Source: Thalassorhabdus alkalitolerans (GTDB lineage Bacteria; Bacillota; Bacilli; Bacillales; Marinococcaceae). From it: a stretch of 64,000 bases of DNA. Both the position numbers and the translations under genes were made by a program. The stretch is taken from the NCBI RefSeq assembly GCF_042656585.1, contig NZ_JBHSPG010000004.1; one strand, 5' to 3'. Positions 8,440 through 16,017 of this stretch are shown here, in pieces; position 1 is the stretch's first letter; each line of letters opens with the position of its first letter. The notes under the pieces are model-generated. The model worked only from the letters and a program-made list of their open reading frames with translations. It did not search any database and was not told the origin of the DNA.

Positions 8440-8862
8440 ATGTCAGGCTTAACAGAAGAGTTTATCCATAGGAAATCTTCTCAAGAAATTACCTCACTTC
8501 TTTATGAAGCAGCTATCCATAACATAAATGAAGCAATAGCTGCTATACAAATGAAAAATTATATGGAAGCTAATAGGAATTTACAAAAAACCAATGACAT
8601 CTTATACCGCCTTGGTGCGGGTTTAAATTATGAAGCTGGAATTATTTCTGACCAGCTTGATGCTCTGTATAATTATCTTGCAGAACAAGTGATAGAAGCG
8701 AATCTAAAAAAACAAATTGAACCCTTGAAATTGGCTCTCGAAATACTGACGAACCTGGCTGGTGCGTGGAATCAGGGAATCAAAGCCAAACCGGACACCC
8801 GCTTTAAAACGATTCGCCAAAAGACCAATATTTACGAGCAGCATGTTATGCAAGAAAGCTGA
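8440..8862 (+). CDS. fliS: Flagellin export chaperone FliS
   Basis: A 140-residue, mostly helical protein with the FliS layout: an N-terminal segment ending in SSQEITSLLYEAAI, then antiparallel helices (INEAIAAIQMKNYMEANRNL, LYNYLAEQVIEANLKK, PLKLALEILTNLAGAW). FliS binds the C-terminus of flagellin in the cytoplasm and prevents premature polymerisation. A GTG at 8428 lies inside the ribosome site CGGAGGTG, so the ATG at 8440 is the start. It is 17 bases upstream of the flagellin gene; in B. subtilis fliS instead follows fliD, so this pairing is a rearranged or second module. Confidence 0.85.
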   Translation: MSGLTEEFIHRKSSQEITSLLYEAAIHNINEAIAAIQMKNYMEANRNLQKTNDILYRLGAGLNYEAGIISDQLDALYNYLAEQVIEANLKKQIEPLKLALEILTNLAGAWNQGIKAKPDTRFKTIRQKTNIYEQHVMQES

Positions 8863-8879
8863 CAGAAAAGGAGATCTAC

Positions 8880-10559
8880 ATGAAGATTAATAATAATATT
8901 CAAGCGTTAAATGCCTACCGAAATTTAAGTCAAAACCAAGTGCATGTTTCTAAAAACCTTGAAAAGCTTTCTTCCGGACTTCGCATCAATAAGGCAGCAG
9001 ACGATGCAGCGGGCCTCGCTATTTCAGAAAAGATGCGCTCACAAATCAGAGGGCTGAAGCAGGCAGAACGAAATGCAATGGATGGAATCTCTTTAATGCA
9101 GACATCAGAGGGAGCGATGCAGGAAGTTCATTCCATGCTGCAGCGAATGAGAGAACTGGCAGTACAGGCAGCAAATGATACAAACACTGAATATGACCGG
9201 GACCAAATACAAAAGGAAATAGATCAGCTGAAGCTTGAAATAGATTCTATTTCGGAGAAAACTGAATTTAATACACGGAAACTTCTAAACGGGTCCAGCG
9301 CAGTATTGTCTACTTTTCACGTTATTGATGGAAACGATGCAAACCAGGCTAATTTAACAAGCCTTCCTAAGGCAGTCAATGCCAATCTGAAGTCAGGCGA
9401 TTACAGACTTAATGTAACTGATGTCGAGCCAAAAATATCCATTGTCCAGCCCGGTGCAGGATTAGAGGCGGGGGATATTGATTTTCAACAGGTACAATCA
9501 GAAGCCTCTACCGAACCAACTACAGAGGCTGAAGATGAGTCTCAAGTAAATGGTGGAGATCAAGTAGACGCTAATAATTCATCTGATGAGGTAAACGAAC
9601 AAAACTTCACCGAACCAACTACAGACGCTGAAGTTGAGTCTCAGGAAACCGGTGGGGATGAAACAGAAGCTAATGACCTTACTCCAGATGGCCAATTAAA
9701 TGGAGGAAGAGGAGACGAAGACTCTGGGGAAGGTATCCCTGATGAAAGTACACCTTTAATTAACAACTTTGCGAATATACCTTTAGGTGAATACACCATA
9801 AATGTAAGAAACTACGAAGGAAACAGTGCAACGATTGAAATTCTTGGTCCGGATGGTTTATCTATAGAAACTAGAAATGTAGAGGTTGGGGATGGCAGTG
9901 GACCAGAAAATATCGGAGGGCTAGCGATTAATACAGGTGCTATCCAGCGGTCCGGTATGGTTAAAGTATCTATGGAAATGGAGGCCGCCTTCTCTCTCTA
10001 TTACCGGGAACCAGGTAACGAAGATGGTGAATATCATAGGCACGCTTTTGGCAAAGAACTTACATCCAGAAATGGAGTAGTTACTCACGGAGGCCTTGAA
10101 TTTTCTATTTCCAGTAATTTACAAACCTCAGATGCTGAGGAAGCGACAGCATTTACGATTGTGAATAATGCCCTTGCGTTTCAGATTGGCCCTAACACCA
10201 ATCAGCATGTGCTTGTAGACATCCCAAAGATGGACACTGTACAGCTCGGTATTGAAGAAATAGATGTGCGCAGCCAGGAAGCAGCCAATCAAGCTATTTT
10301 TGCATTGGATGAAGCAATTAACAAGATTTCTGATGCACGCTCAAAGCTTGGAGCAACACAAAACCGTCTTGAGCATACAGTTAATAACCTGCAGATCACT
10401 CATGAAAATTTAACAGCCTCTGAGTCTCGTATTCGTGATGCAGATATGGCTTTGGAAATGACAGAATTTACTAGGAACAATATTATAAACCAGTCGGCGA
10501 CAGCCATGCTTGCACAGGCTAATCAATTGCCCCAGGGCGTATTACAGCTGCTTCAATAG
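8880..10559 (+). CDS. hag: Flagellin with a large acidic central insert
   Basis: A 559-residue flagellin, much longer than the roughly 300 residues of B. subtilis Hag. The conserved N-terminal D0/D1 region (about 1-150, including LSSGLRINKAADDAAGLAIS) and C-terminal D1/D0 region (about 460-559, including SRIRDADMALEMTEFTRNN and a final LPQGVLQLLQ) are intact and should polymerise. The centre (about 200-300) is strongly acidic and holds a diverged 33-residue tandem duplication; about 300-455 looks like an outer beta-rich domain. There is no signal peptide, as expected for type III export. GGAG lies 7 bases before the ATG. It follows fliS and is probably driven by the SigD-type promoters upstream. 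Confidence 0.93.
   Translation: MKINNNIQALNAYRNLSQNQVHVSKNLEKLSSGLRINKAADDAAGLAISEKMRSQIRGLKQAERNAMDGISLMQTSEGAMQEVHSMLQRMRELAVQAANDTNTEYDRDQIQKEIDQLKLEIDSISEKTEFNTRKLLNGSSAVLSTFHVIDGNDANQANLTSLPKAVNANLKSGDYRLNVTDVEPKISIVQPGAGLEAGDIDFQQVQSEASTEPTTEAEDESQVNGGDQVDANNSSDEVNEQNFTEPTTDAEVESQETGGDETEANDLTPDGQLNGGRGDEDSGEGIPDESTPLINNFANIPLGEYTINVRNYEGNSATIEILGPDGLSIETRNVEVGDGSGPENIGGLAINTGAIQRSGMVKVSMEMEAAFSLYYREPGNEDGEYHRHAFGKELTSRNGVVTHGGLEFSISSNLQTSDAEEATAFTIVNNALAFQIGPNTNQHVLVDIPKMDTVQLGIEEIDVRSQEAANQAIFALDEAINKISDARSKLGATQNRLEHTVNNLQITHENLTASESRIRDADMALEMTEFTRNNIINQSATAMLAQANQLPQGVLQLLQ
9510..9707 (+). repeat. 99-bp tandem duplication inside the flagellin gene
   Basis: Unit 1 begins at 9510 and unit 2 at 9609; both begin ACCGAACCAACTACAGA and keep frame (33 codons). 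The peptides open TEPTTEAEDESQ and TEPTTDAEVESQ and both continue with a GGD motif; similarity fades in the second half of the unit. Confidence 0.85.
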
Positions 10560-10627
10560 AATGTATCATTTACAGGGTAATAGAAATCATTTGCCCAAGG
10601 AGTATGATGTTTTAAGAGGAAGCTAAT

Positions 10628-11128
10628 GTGACCTACCATCCTTGCGTGGCCGATGGTACAATGAGAAAAACTGTAAAGGGCGTGACGAGAATCGATATAC
10701 AAAAGGTTGGCCGCTCTGAACTTCAACAAAATGTTAAAAGAAAAGCCGGCCCTGAACCTTCTCTTTCATTTACTGAAATCATGAACAAGCAAAAAGATGA
10801 AAAGGCACATGAACGATTCACTAAGCTTGTTAAGCAAATCGAAAACCAGGGAAATGTGCTGGCCGAAACAAGAACAGTAGAGGAACTGAGAAAGTATAAA
10901 CTGCTGGTCAAGGAGTTTATGCAGGAAGCAGTGGAGCATGGTCTTCGTCTTGAAGAAAAACGCGGATTTAACAGAAGAGGGCGTACAAAAATATACAAAA
11001 CCGTACAAGAAGTCGATCAAAAGCTCCTGGACCTTACAAATGCCGTGCTGGAACAAAACAAAAAAAGCCTGGATATTCTTGATTTAGTGGGGGAAGTAAG
11101 AGGACTGCTGGTTAATGTCTATACATAA
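10628..11128 (+). CDS. YaaR family protein (DUF327)
   Basis: A 166-residue charged helical protein. It matches YaaR/DUF327 through LRKYKLLVKEFMQEAVEHG, a KTVQEVDQKLLDLTNAVLEQ helix and the terminal DILDLVGEVRGLLVNVYT. The function of the family is unknown. In B. subtilis yaaR sits near holB, so its location after a flagellin gene is unusual and may point to a motility-related role; that is inference. A GTG at 10628, seven bases after AGAGGA, is the likely start; an ATG at 10661 is an alternative without a clear ribosome site. Confidence 0.75.
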   Translation: MTYHPCVADGTMRKTVKGVTRIDIQKVGRSELQQNVKRKAGPEPSLSFTEIMNKQKDEKAHERFTKLVKQIENQGNVLAETRTVEELRKYKLLVKEFMQEAVEHGLRLEEKRGFNRRGRTKIYKTVQEVDQKLLDLTNAVLEQNKKSLDILDLVGEVRGLLVNVYT

Positions 11129-11524
11129 TAGGCTGGTACAGGAAGCTTCCCTCCTCTCTTTAAGCTGGGAAGCAAATACTGCTTACGTTAAATCGAAGAG
11201 AAATTTGACGCAAATGGACTATATCGTGATTCTCTCGCGTATGATTTAAGCAGTGCTCTCTAGGAGTTGCTCTTTCCTTTTTTATGAGCTGCTTTAAAGA
11301 TTGCGGCTTTTTCTCATTTCTAATATTCTATTCTTTGTGAAGAAAAGAGGAGTGATTTAGCTTTGCTAGTTGTTATTAGAGGTAAGAGCACAGACTAAGT
11401 TGTTCACAAATCCTTCACTTGGTTTTCAAGAATTGGCAACCAAAGCTCTAAGCTAGAAGTGTATAGTAGAAATCAGGAATTCTCTTTATCTAAACAAAAA
11501 TTAAGAATAGGAAGTGAATAGAAC
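11129..11524. other. Gene-free gap with several hairpins
   Basis: 396 bases with no supported frame. A first hairpin pairs GCTTCCC (11145-11151) with GGGAAGC (11167-11173). A longer nested one is listed separately at 11178-11254. Around 11290-11325 the strand is T-rich (CCTTTTTTATG, GGCTTTTTCTC), which could help end transcription of the motility genes. No clear promoter for the next gene was recognised. Confidence 0.5.
11178..11254 (+). ncRNA. Candidate structured RNA or 3' UTR hairpin
   Basis: Three nested helices in correct order: ACTGCTTA (11178-11185) with TAAGCAGT (11247-11254), AATC (about 11191-11194) with GATT (11243-11246), and AGAGAA with TTCTCT (11230-11235). There is no run of T directly after it, so it is not a simple terminator. 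Family unknown; strand is assumed from the flanking genes. Confidence 0.35.
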
Positions 11525-11806
11525 GTGATCGTTCATGACTTGGTGGAAACGAAAGAATATTTTACAGAGGAAACAAAGGCTGACTACTATGTGGTTTATG
11601 AAAAGTTTGAAAACAGTGATGCAAGCTTTGAGGAAAGCGGTCGTTTCTCTGTAAAAGAAGCCGACACAGAAGAAGTTGTGCAGATATTTTACGGCTGCAA
11701 GGATAATTCCTTATGTTCATTAGAAAAATATAAGGTTGACGAGTATCCTTCTGTGGAAGCAATCCTTAAACAAGTAAAAAATGACCATCAAGAAATATTT
11801 GCTTAA
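11525..11806 (+). CDS. Hypothetical acidic protein, 93 residues
   Basis: Not recognised. It is a short soluble protein rich in Glu and Asp (for example YFTEETKADYYVVYEKFEN and VKEADTEEVVQ) with two cysteines (YGCKDNSLCS). There is no signal peptide or membrane segment. GGAAGTG lies about 8 bases before a GTG start, and a terminator follows directly, so it appears to be a single-gene unit. Flanked by the motility module and the deglycation pair. Confidence 0.65.
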   Translation: MIVHDLVETKEYFTEETKADYYVVYEKFENSDASFEESGRFSVKEADTEEVVQIFYGCKDNSLCSLEKYKVDEYPSVEAILKQVKNDHQEIFA

Positions 11807-11815
11807 TAAATCATA

Positions 11816-11852
11816 AAGCCTCTTTGGTATATACCATGGAGGTTTTATTTTT
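11816..11852 (+). terminator. Terminator after the 93-residue ORF
   Basis: AAAGCCTC and GGAGGTTTT flank the palindrome TGGTATATACCA, followed by a T-rich run. Confidence 0.75.
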
Positions 11853-11927
11853 TTATTTATGAGTCTTTGTTCTTAATTCTTATTAACGATATAATATAAA
11901 GAGAGAATGGAAAATTGAGGTGACTGT

Positions 11928-12398
11928 ATGATAAATGTGTTATTTGTCTGTCTGGGGAATATTTGCCGGTCTCCCATGGCTGAAGCAGTCTTTAAAAAGA
12001 AAGTCCAGGAAGCAGGCTTAAGCAGTAAAATAACTGTAGATTCAGCCGGTACAGGGCACTGGCATATTGGAAATCCTCCTCATGAAGGAACGATAAGTAT
12101 ACTTACGAAAAATAATATTGAGGCGGCCGGACTTCAAGCAAGACAGTTAAAGAAAAAAGACCTTTCTGAGTTTGAATACATCATTGCTATGGATGCTGAA
12201 AACCTGGGAAATATTAGAGCGTTAGCTGGACACAGCAATACAGGGGAAATATCACGTTTATTAGACTACGATCCAGCTTCTCCTGGAGAAGATGTGCCGG
12301 ATCCATATTTTACAGGGAATTTTGAGGAAGTGTATGAGATGGTTGACTGCAGCTGTACAAATCTCCTTACTCATATACGGGAGCGTGAGGGGATATGA
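11928..12398 (+). CDS. Low-molecular-weight protein tyrosine phosphatase family
   Basis: A 156-residue phosphatase with the P-loop CLGNICRS near the N-terminus (nucleophilic Cys at residue 8, Arg at 14) and the general-acid motif DPYF near residue 126. GAGGTGACTGT precedes the ATG. Its stop overlaps the start of a fructosamine-kinase family gene (ATGA). In bacteria such pairs are known, and LMW-PTP homologues can remove phosphate from ribulosamine or erythrulosamine 5-phosphate on proteins; by this logic the gene would act in protein repair and not in tyrosine-phosphate signalling. The B. subtilis paralogues YfkJ and YwlE are the other possible equivalents. Confidence 0.88.
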   Translation: MINVLFVCLGNICRSPMAEAVFKKKVQEAGLSSKITVDSAGTGHWHIGNPPHEGTISILTKNNIEAAGLQARQLKKKDLSEFEYIIAMDAENLGNIRALAGHSNTGEISRLLDYDPASPGEDVPDPYFTGNFEEVYEMVDCSCTNLLTHIREREGI

Positions 12399-13243
12399 AA
12401 ACAAGTGTTGAACTTGCTTTATCCTCGATTAACGCCGAAGACCATATTAAAACTGTCCAGCCTGTCTCAGGAGGCAGTATTAGTTCAGCGTATTACGTAG
12501 AAACGACGAGTGAACGTTTTTTTGTTAAGCTTCATGAAGAAGCCCCTAAGGATTTCTTTTCACAGGAAGCTGCCGGTCTTCAGTTTCTTGAGGAAACCCA
12601 TACATTAGCTGTGCCTGAGGTTTTAGGGTGGGGAAAGAAGTTCATTGTAATGGAATGGGTGGAAGGAGAAGCAACAAACACAACCGAGGAAATGCTGGGA
12701 ACCAGACTGGCTCAGCTGCATTCCCATCATGGAACTTATTTTGGTCTCGAGGCAGATAATTTTATTGGAGAGCTCCCCCAGTCCAACGGATGGGAAAAGA
12801 CATGGGGAGATTTTTTAAGAGAAAAACGATTAAAGCCGCAGTTTGATTTAGCAAGGTCTCTTGGAAGACTGTCAGGTCAGAGAGGGAGCAAATCTCAGAA
12901 GTTATTAGAGAAAGTTGATGAGTTAGTACCTCCTGACAGAAAGCCTTCTCGTCTGCATGGTGATTTATGGGGTGGAAACTGGATAGCAGGCCCTGGTGGA
13001 GAACCCTTTTTAATAGACCCTGCTGTGTTTTATGGTGATTATGAGTTTGAAATCGCTTTTATGGATTTATTTGGCGGATTCTCTCCTCGAGTGTATGGAG
13101 CGTACCAGGAATCAAAGGAGCTGGAACCCGACTTTGAAGATCGAAAGCCGTTGTATCAGCTTTATTATCTTCTTGTTCACTTAAATATCTTTGGTGAAAG
13201 CTACGGACGTTCCGTTGATAAAATTTTAAATAAATATGTATAA
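12395..13243 (+). CDS. Fructosamine/ketosamine-3-kinase family protein
   Basis: A 282-residue kinase with an aminoglycoside-phosphotransferase-like fold. The catalytic loop is HGDLWGGNW (about residue 189) and the Mg-binding Asp is in FLIDPAVFYGDYEFEIA. The N-lobe has SGGSISSAYYV as glycine-rich loop and FFVKLHE as the Lys strand. Family members phosphorylate sugar adducts on lysines (fructosamine, ribulosamine), which destabilises and removes the adduct. It overlaps the upstream phosphatase gene by four bases, so the pair is one translationally coupled deglycation unit. Length is typical. Confidence 0.88.
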   Translation: MKTSVELALSSINAEDHIKTVQPVSGGSISSAYYVETTSERFFVKLHEEAPKDFFSQEAAGLQFLEETHTLAVPEVLGWGKKFIVMEWVEGEATNTTEEMLGTRLAQLHSHHGTYFGLEADNFIGELPQSNGWEKTWGDFLREKRLKPQFDLARSLGRLSGQRGSKSQKLLEKVDELVPPDRKPSRLHGDLWGGNWIAGPGGEPFLIDPAVFYGDYEFEIAFMDLFGGFSPRVYGAYQESKELEPDFEDRKPLYQLYYLLVHLNIFGESYGRSVDKILNKYV

Positions 13244-13273
13244 CAGGGACCTCGGCAACGAGGACCCTGTTTT
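13242..13273. terminator. Bidirectional terminator between the kinase gene and sspH
   Basis: AACAGGG-A-CCTCG pairs with CGAGG-A-CCCTGTT around a GCAA loop, followed by T-rich sequence on the plus strand. It begins at the kinase stop codon and abuts the sspH stop codon. Confidence 0.85.
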
Positions 13274-13451
13274 ATTTTTCAATTAAGTTACCAAGATTAA
13301 CTGTCATTTCATTCTCCGTATCGCGCAAGTCATAAATGCGTGCTGTGCTGTTTTCAGGGTCAACGGCTTGAATGTAAACGGCTACATCATTATAGTATAC
13401 ATGTTTCATCTCTGGAGAGGATGCTATTTCTTGAGCTCTCTGAATATTCAC
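13272..13451 (-). CDS. sspH: H-type small acid-soluble spore protein
   Basis: A 59-residue protein starting MNIQRAQEIASSPEMKHV and containing VDPENSTARIYDL, the pattern of H-type SASPs found in the forespore. Translation starts at GTG (13449-13451) with GGAG 9 bases before it on the minus strand. The protein is too short for usual frame filters. It is convergent with the kinase gene and divergent from the monooxygenase gene; a SigG-like promoter lies upstream. Its role in the spore is minor or unknown in B. subtilis. Confidence 0.9.
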   Translation of the reverse strand: MNIQRAQEIASSPEMKHVYYNDVAVYIQAVDPENSTARIYDLRDTENEMTVNLGNLIEK

Positions 13452-13489
13452 AGGCAGATTCTCCTTTGCTTCTTCATTTATTTATATCC

Positions 13490-13519
13490 TAGGGTGACGA
13501 TAAGCTGCCTTCTTTATAC
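13490..13519 (-). promoter_or_regulatory. Possible SigG promoter of sspH
   Basis: On the minus strand GTATA (13515-13519) and CACCCTA (13490-13496) are separated by 18 bases, near the SigG pattern GnATA and CATnnTA. It lies 38 bases before the GTG start. Confidence 0.45.
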
Positions 13520-13580
13520 CTAAAAGTTTATTTCTGCCTTGATGAGGGTAGGTAAGGAACGACAGGGGACAGGTGATTTG

Positions 13581-14924
13581 ATGAAGTATGATGTGTTAAT
13601 CGCAGGAGGGGGAGTAGCCGGGCTGACTCTCGCTTTAAAATTAGTTAAGAAAAACATTCGTGTTTTACTTATTGAAAAGGCCAAGCAGAACCCGCAAAAG
13701 GTGCTCTATAAAGGAGAATTGCTGCAGCCGAAAAGCATAAAAATATTCAGCGACCTGGGCTTATATAGCTTGCTGGAAAAAGAGAGCTACCCCTTACATG
13801 TTATTCACTCAATTGAAGTGGAGCTTCAAGAAAATGGATTTCCAACTCCCATATTTGAGAGCGAGCTTCGTTATGATAAGCTTGACTCTTTTTACAATCA
13901 GGCTTTTATGCTCCCCCATGAAAAGCTGAGATCCATTTTACTGGAGGAATTAAAAAGGTACGAAACCTTTCATTATATATGGCCAGGGACATTCCTGAAT
14001 TTTACTGAGGACCAAAACCCTGACGCCAGGAAAGCAAGGATCAAAACAAAGGATGAAGAACTGTACTGCCAGGCTGATTTCTACGTAGGAGCTGAAGGCA
14101 GAGTTTCAAAAATCAGAGATTCCATGAAGACAAAAGTGAAGGAAAGTGATTACAATCATCAATTTTTAACGGTCTCCTTTCCACGTCCTCCTTCCTTAAA
14201 AGATTCTGTTATTTTTGCAAGCAAAGATAGTTTTCTCGGCCTTTTTCCATTGCCTGGGGGAGAGGTAAGGACAGTTCTGTTGATTCAGCCAGGACAGCTG
14301 AAAAAAATGAAAGAAGATGGAATCGAGAGTTTTTACAGGGCTTATTATCAGTTCATGCCTGAAATGAAAGGCTACGTGGACTCCGTTGGATGGAGGGATA
14401 TTCAACTGATGATTCCGAAGCGACATAACGTCTCACATTATGTGGAAGAAAATAAAGTGATTATAGGGGATACAGCTCACAGCGTCCATCCAATGGCTGG
14501 GGAAGGAATGAATCTGGCTATTCAAGATGCTGATGTGTTAGGAGAGCTTCTTGGCTGGATGTACACAGAAAATAAAACGGACCACAAACATTTAACGTGG
14601 TTTGAAACGATCAGGAAACCCAGGGCAGAATACTTATCCTTTCTCAGTCATCAATCTGCCTTAGCTTACTCTTTTCCATACCAAACTGCCAGGAAAACAA
14701 GAATGAGGGCTTTATACTACATGGAGAATATACCCAGACTTCATTTCAAGCAGATGCTGAATATTTCTGGGCTTGGCATGTGGAAGTTTTCAGCATGGGA
14801 TTACATGAGAACTATTGGTCTCCCTCCATGGTTTACCTCTAAAAAGCAATATTCCCCGCAAAAGCAGCAGCCGCATTTTTTTACACACAAAGACGATTAT
14901 CCTTGGTACTACAAGTACCATTAA
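13581..14924 (+). CDS. FAD-dependent monooxygenase (PHBH-type)
   Basis: A 447-residue flavoprotein hydroxylase. FAD is bound by GGGVAGLTLALKL with the trailing LLIEKA (residues 8-36), a mid DG-type segment (FYVGAEGRVSKIRD, with Ala in place of the usual Asp) and GDTAHSVHPMAGEGMNLAIQD (about 295-315). Such enzymes hydroxylate aromatic rings or oxidise lipid or quinone-like substrates; the substrate here is unknown. The C-terminal 80 residues are aromatic rich and may be membrane associated. The ATG at 13581 follows AGGTGATTTG; an upstream ATG at 13539 lacks a ribosome site. A methyltransferase gene starts 21 bases downstream and an asparagine synthase gene after that, all co-oriented. Confidence 0.82.
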   Translation: MKYDVLIAGGGVAGLTLALKLVKKNIRVLLIEKAKQNPQKVLYKGELLQPKSIKIFSDLGLYSLLEKESYPLHVIHSIEVELQENGFPTPIFESELRYDKLDSFYNQAFMLPHEKLRSILLEELKRYETFHYIWPGTFLNFTEDQNPDARKARIKTKDEELYCQADFYVGAEGRVSKIRDSMKTKVKESDYNHQFLTVSFPRPPSLKDSVIFASKDSFLGLFPLPGGEVRTVLLIQPGQLKKMKEDGIESFYRAYYQFMPEMKGYVDSVGWRDIQLMIPKRHNVSHYVEENKVIIGDTAHSVHPMAGEGMNLAIQDADVLGELLGWMYTENKTDHKHLTWFETIRKPRAEYLSFLSHQSALAYSFPYQTARKTRMRALYYMENIPRLHFKQMLNISGLGMWKFSAWDYMRTIGLPPWFTSKKQYSPQKQQPHFFTHKDDYPWYYKYH

Positions 14925-14945
14925 CTTGATGAGGTGAGTGGAGAA

Positions 14946-15932
14946 ATGATAAAGGAAATGAAACGATTACTGGAAGCAAGGAAATGGATGAAAAAGAATG
15001 AAGAATTTCTCCCGACCTGGCATGCCCATGTAGGATATAGTTTGGACTTATTTGATCATTTTGCCAAAGGGGCAAAGGTCCAAGAGGTACAAAGAAAACA
15101 GGAGCTTGATGAGGCTCTTCTTAAACGCTGGGTTGAAGTAGGCCTTGCTATTGGACACCTGAAAAAGAAACGTAATGGGAAAGTGAAAAGTCATAAAGAG
15201 ATGACAAGGTATATTTCTAGACATAGTCCTTATTCAGTTGGCGTCCTGTTAACAGAAATGATGGAGCTGCATATACCGACGCTTCTGTCATATAAAGATG
15301 CAATGAAGGGAAAGGAGCGGGTTAGCTACCTGGAAAAGGATTACGGTCCGATCGTTGCCCAGACATCTTCGTTATTAGAAGCATTAGCCTTCCCAAAACT
15401 TATGGAAGTGATCAAGAAAAATAAAGCTTCTTCTATTTTGGATATGGGCTGTGGCTATGGCGGTTACCTAAGTCGTATTTATGAGAAAAATCCCGATCTT
15501 AAATTAACAGGAATTGAACTTCATGAAGAAATTGTAAAGGAAGCAAAGGAACAGACTAAGCAAACAAATGTAGAGATTATTCAAGGAGATATACAGGATT
15601 TTTATACAAAAGAATACAAATCAGATATTGTAATGATGAATAACCTGCTTTACTATTTTTCAATGGAAGAGCGGCAGGACTTATTTAAAAATGCAAAAGA
15701 GCTGTTAAATAAAAAAGGACGATTACTCATTATGGCTCCGTTGCAGAACTCCAAGCATGGACAAGCCTTTTCAGCAGCATTTAACAGCTTTATGTCAGCC
15801 CATGAAAATTTATATCCTCTTCCTTCTGAAAAGGAAATAAAGAGTTATGCCAAGAAAAGCGGTCTGAAAGTAAAGAAAGTTTCCCCTATCATTAAAGAAG
15901 GCGGATGGTATTTGATTGAAGTTGCCAAATAA
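14946..15932 (+). CDS. Class I SAM-dependent methyltransferase
   Basis: A 328-residue protein. The C-terminal half carries a Rossmann methyltransferase domain: motif I SILDMGCGYGGYLSRI (about 162-177), acidic motif LTGIELHEE, and a GDIQDF segment. The first 150 residues are helical and resemble the dimerisation/winged-helix part of small-molecule O-methyltransferases. GTG at 14934 overlaps the ribosome site GAGGTGAG, so the ATG at 14946 is chosen. It sits between the FAD monooxygenase and asparagine synthase genes, so it probably methylates an intermediate of a small biosynthetic route. Substrate unknown. Confidence 0.8.
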   Translation: MIKEMKRLLEARKWMKKNEEFLPTWHAHVGYSLDLFDHFAKGAKVQEVQRKQELDEALLKRWVEVGLAIGHLKKKRNGKVKSHKEMTRYISRHSPYSVGVLLTEMMELHIPTLLSYKDAMKGKERVSYLEKDYGPIVAQTSSLLEALAFPKLMEVIKKNKASSILDMGCGYGGYLSRIYEKNPDLKLTGIELHEEIVKEAKEQTKQTNVEIIQGDIQDFYTKEYKSDIVMMNNLLYYFSMEERQDLFKNAKELLNKKGRLLIMAPLQNSKHGQAFSAAFNSFMSAHENLYPLPSEKEIKSYAKKSGLKVKKVSPIIKEGGWYLIEVAK

Positions 15933-16017
15933 AAAGAAATGGAACGTTATCGTTCCTCCTGAATAGCATGAGATATAGGCTCTGCCGTATTGATGCTTTT
16001 ATAGGAGGGACTTTTTT

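Noticed and set aside
15945..15965. GGAACG/CGTTCC hairpin as a terminator between the methyltransferase gene and asnO
   Set aside because: Stem is only six pairs and no T run follows; the genes are therefore kept as one possible unit.
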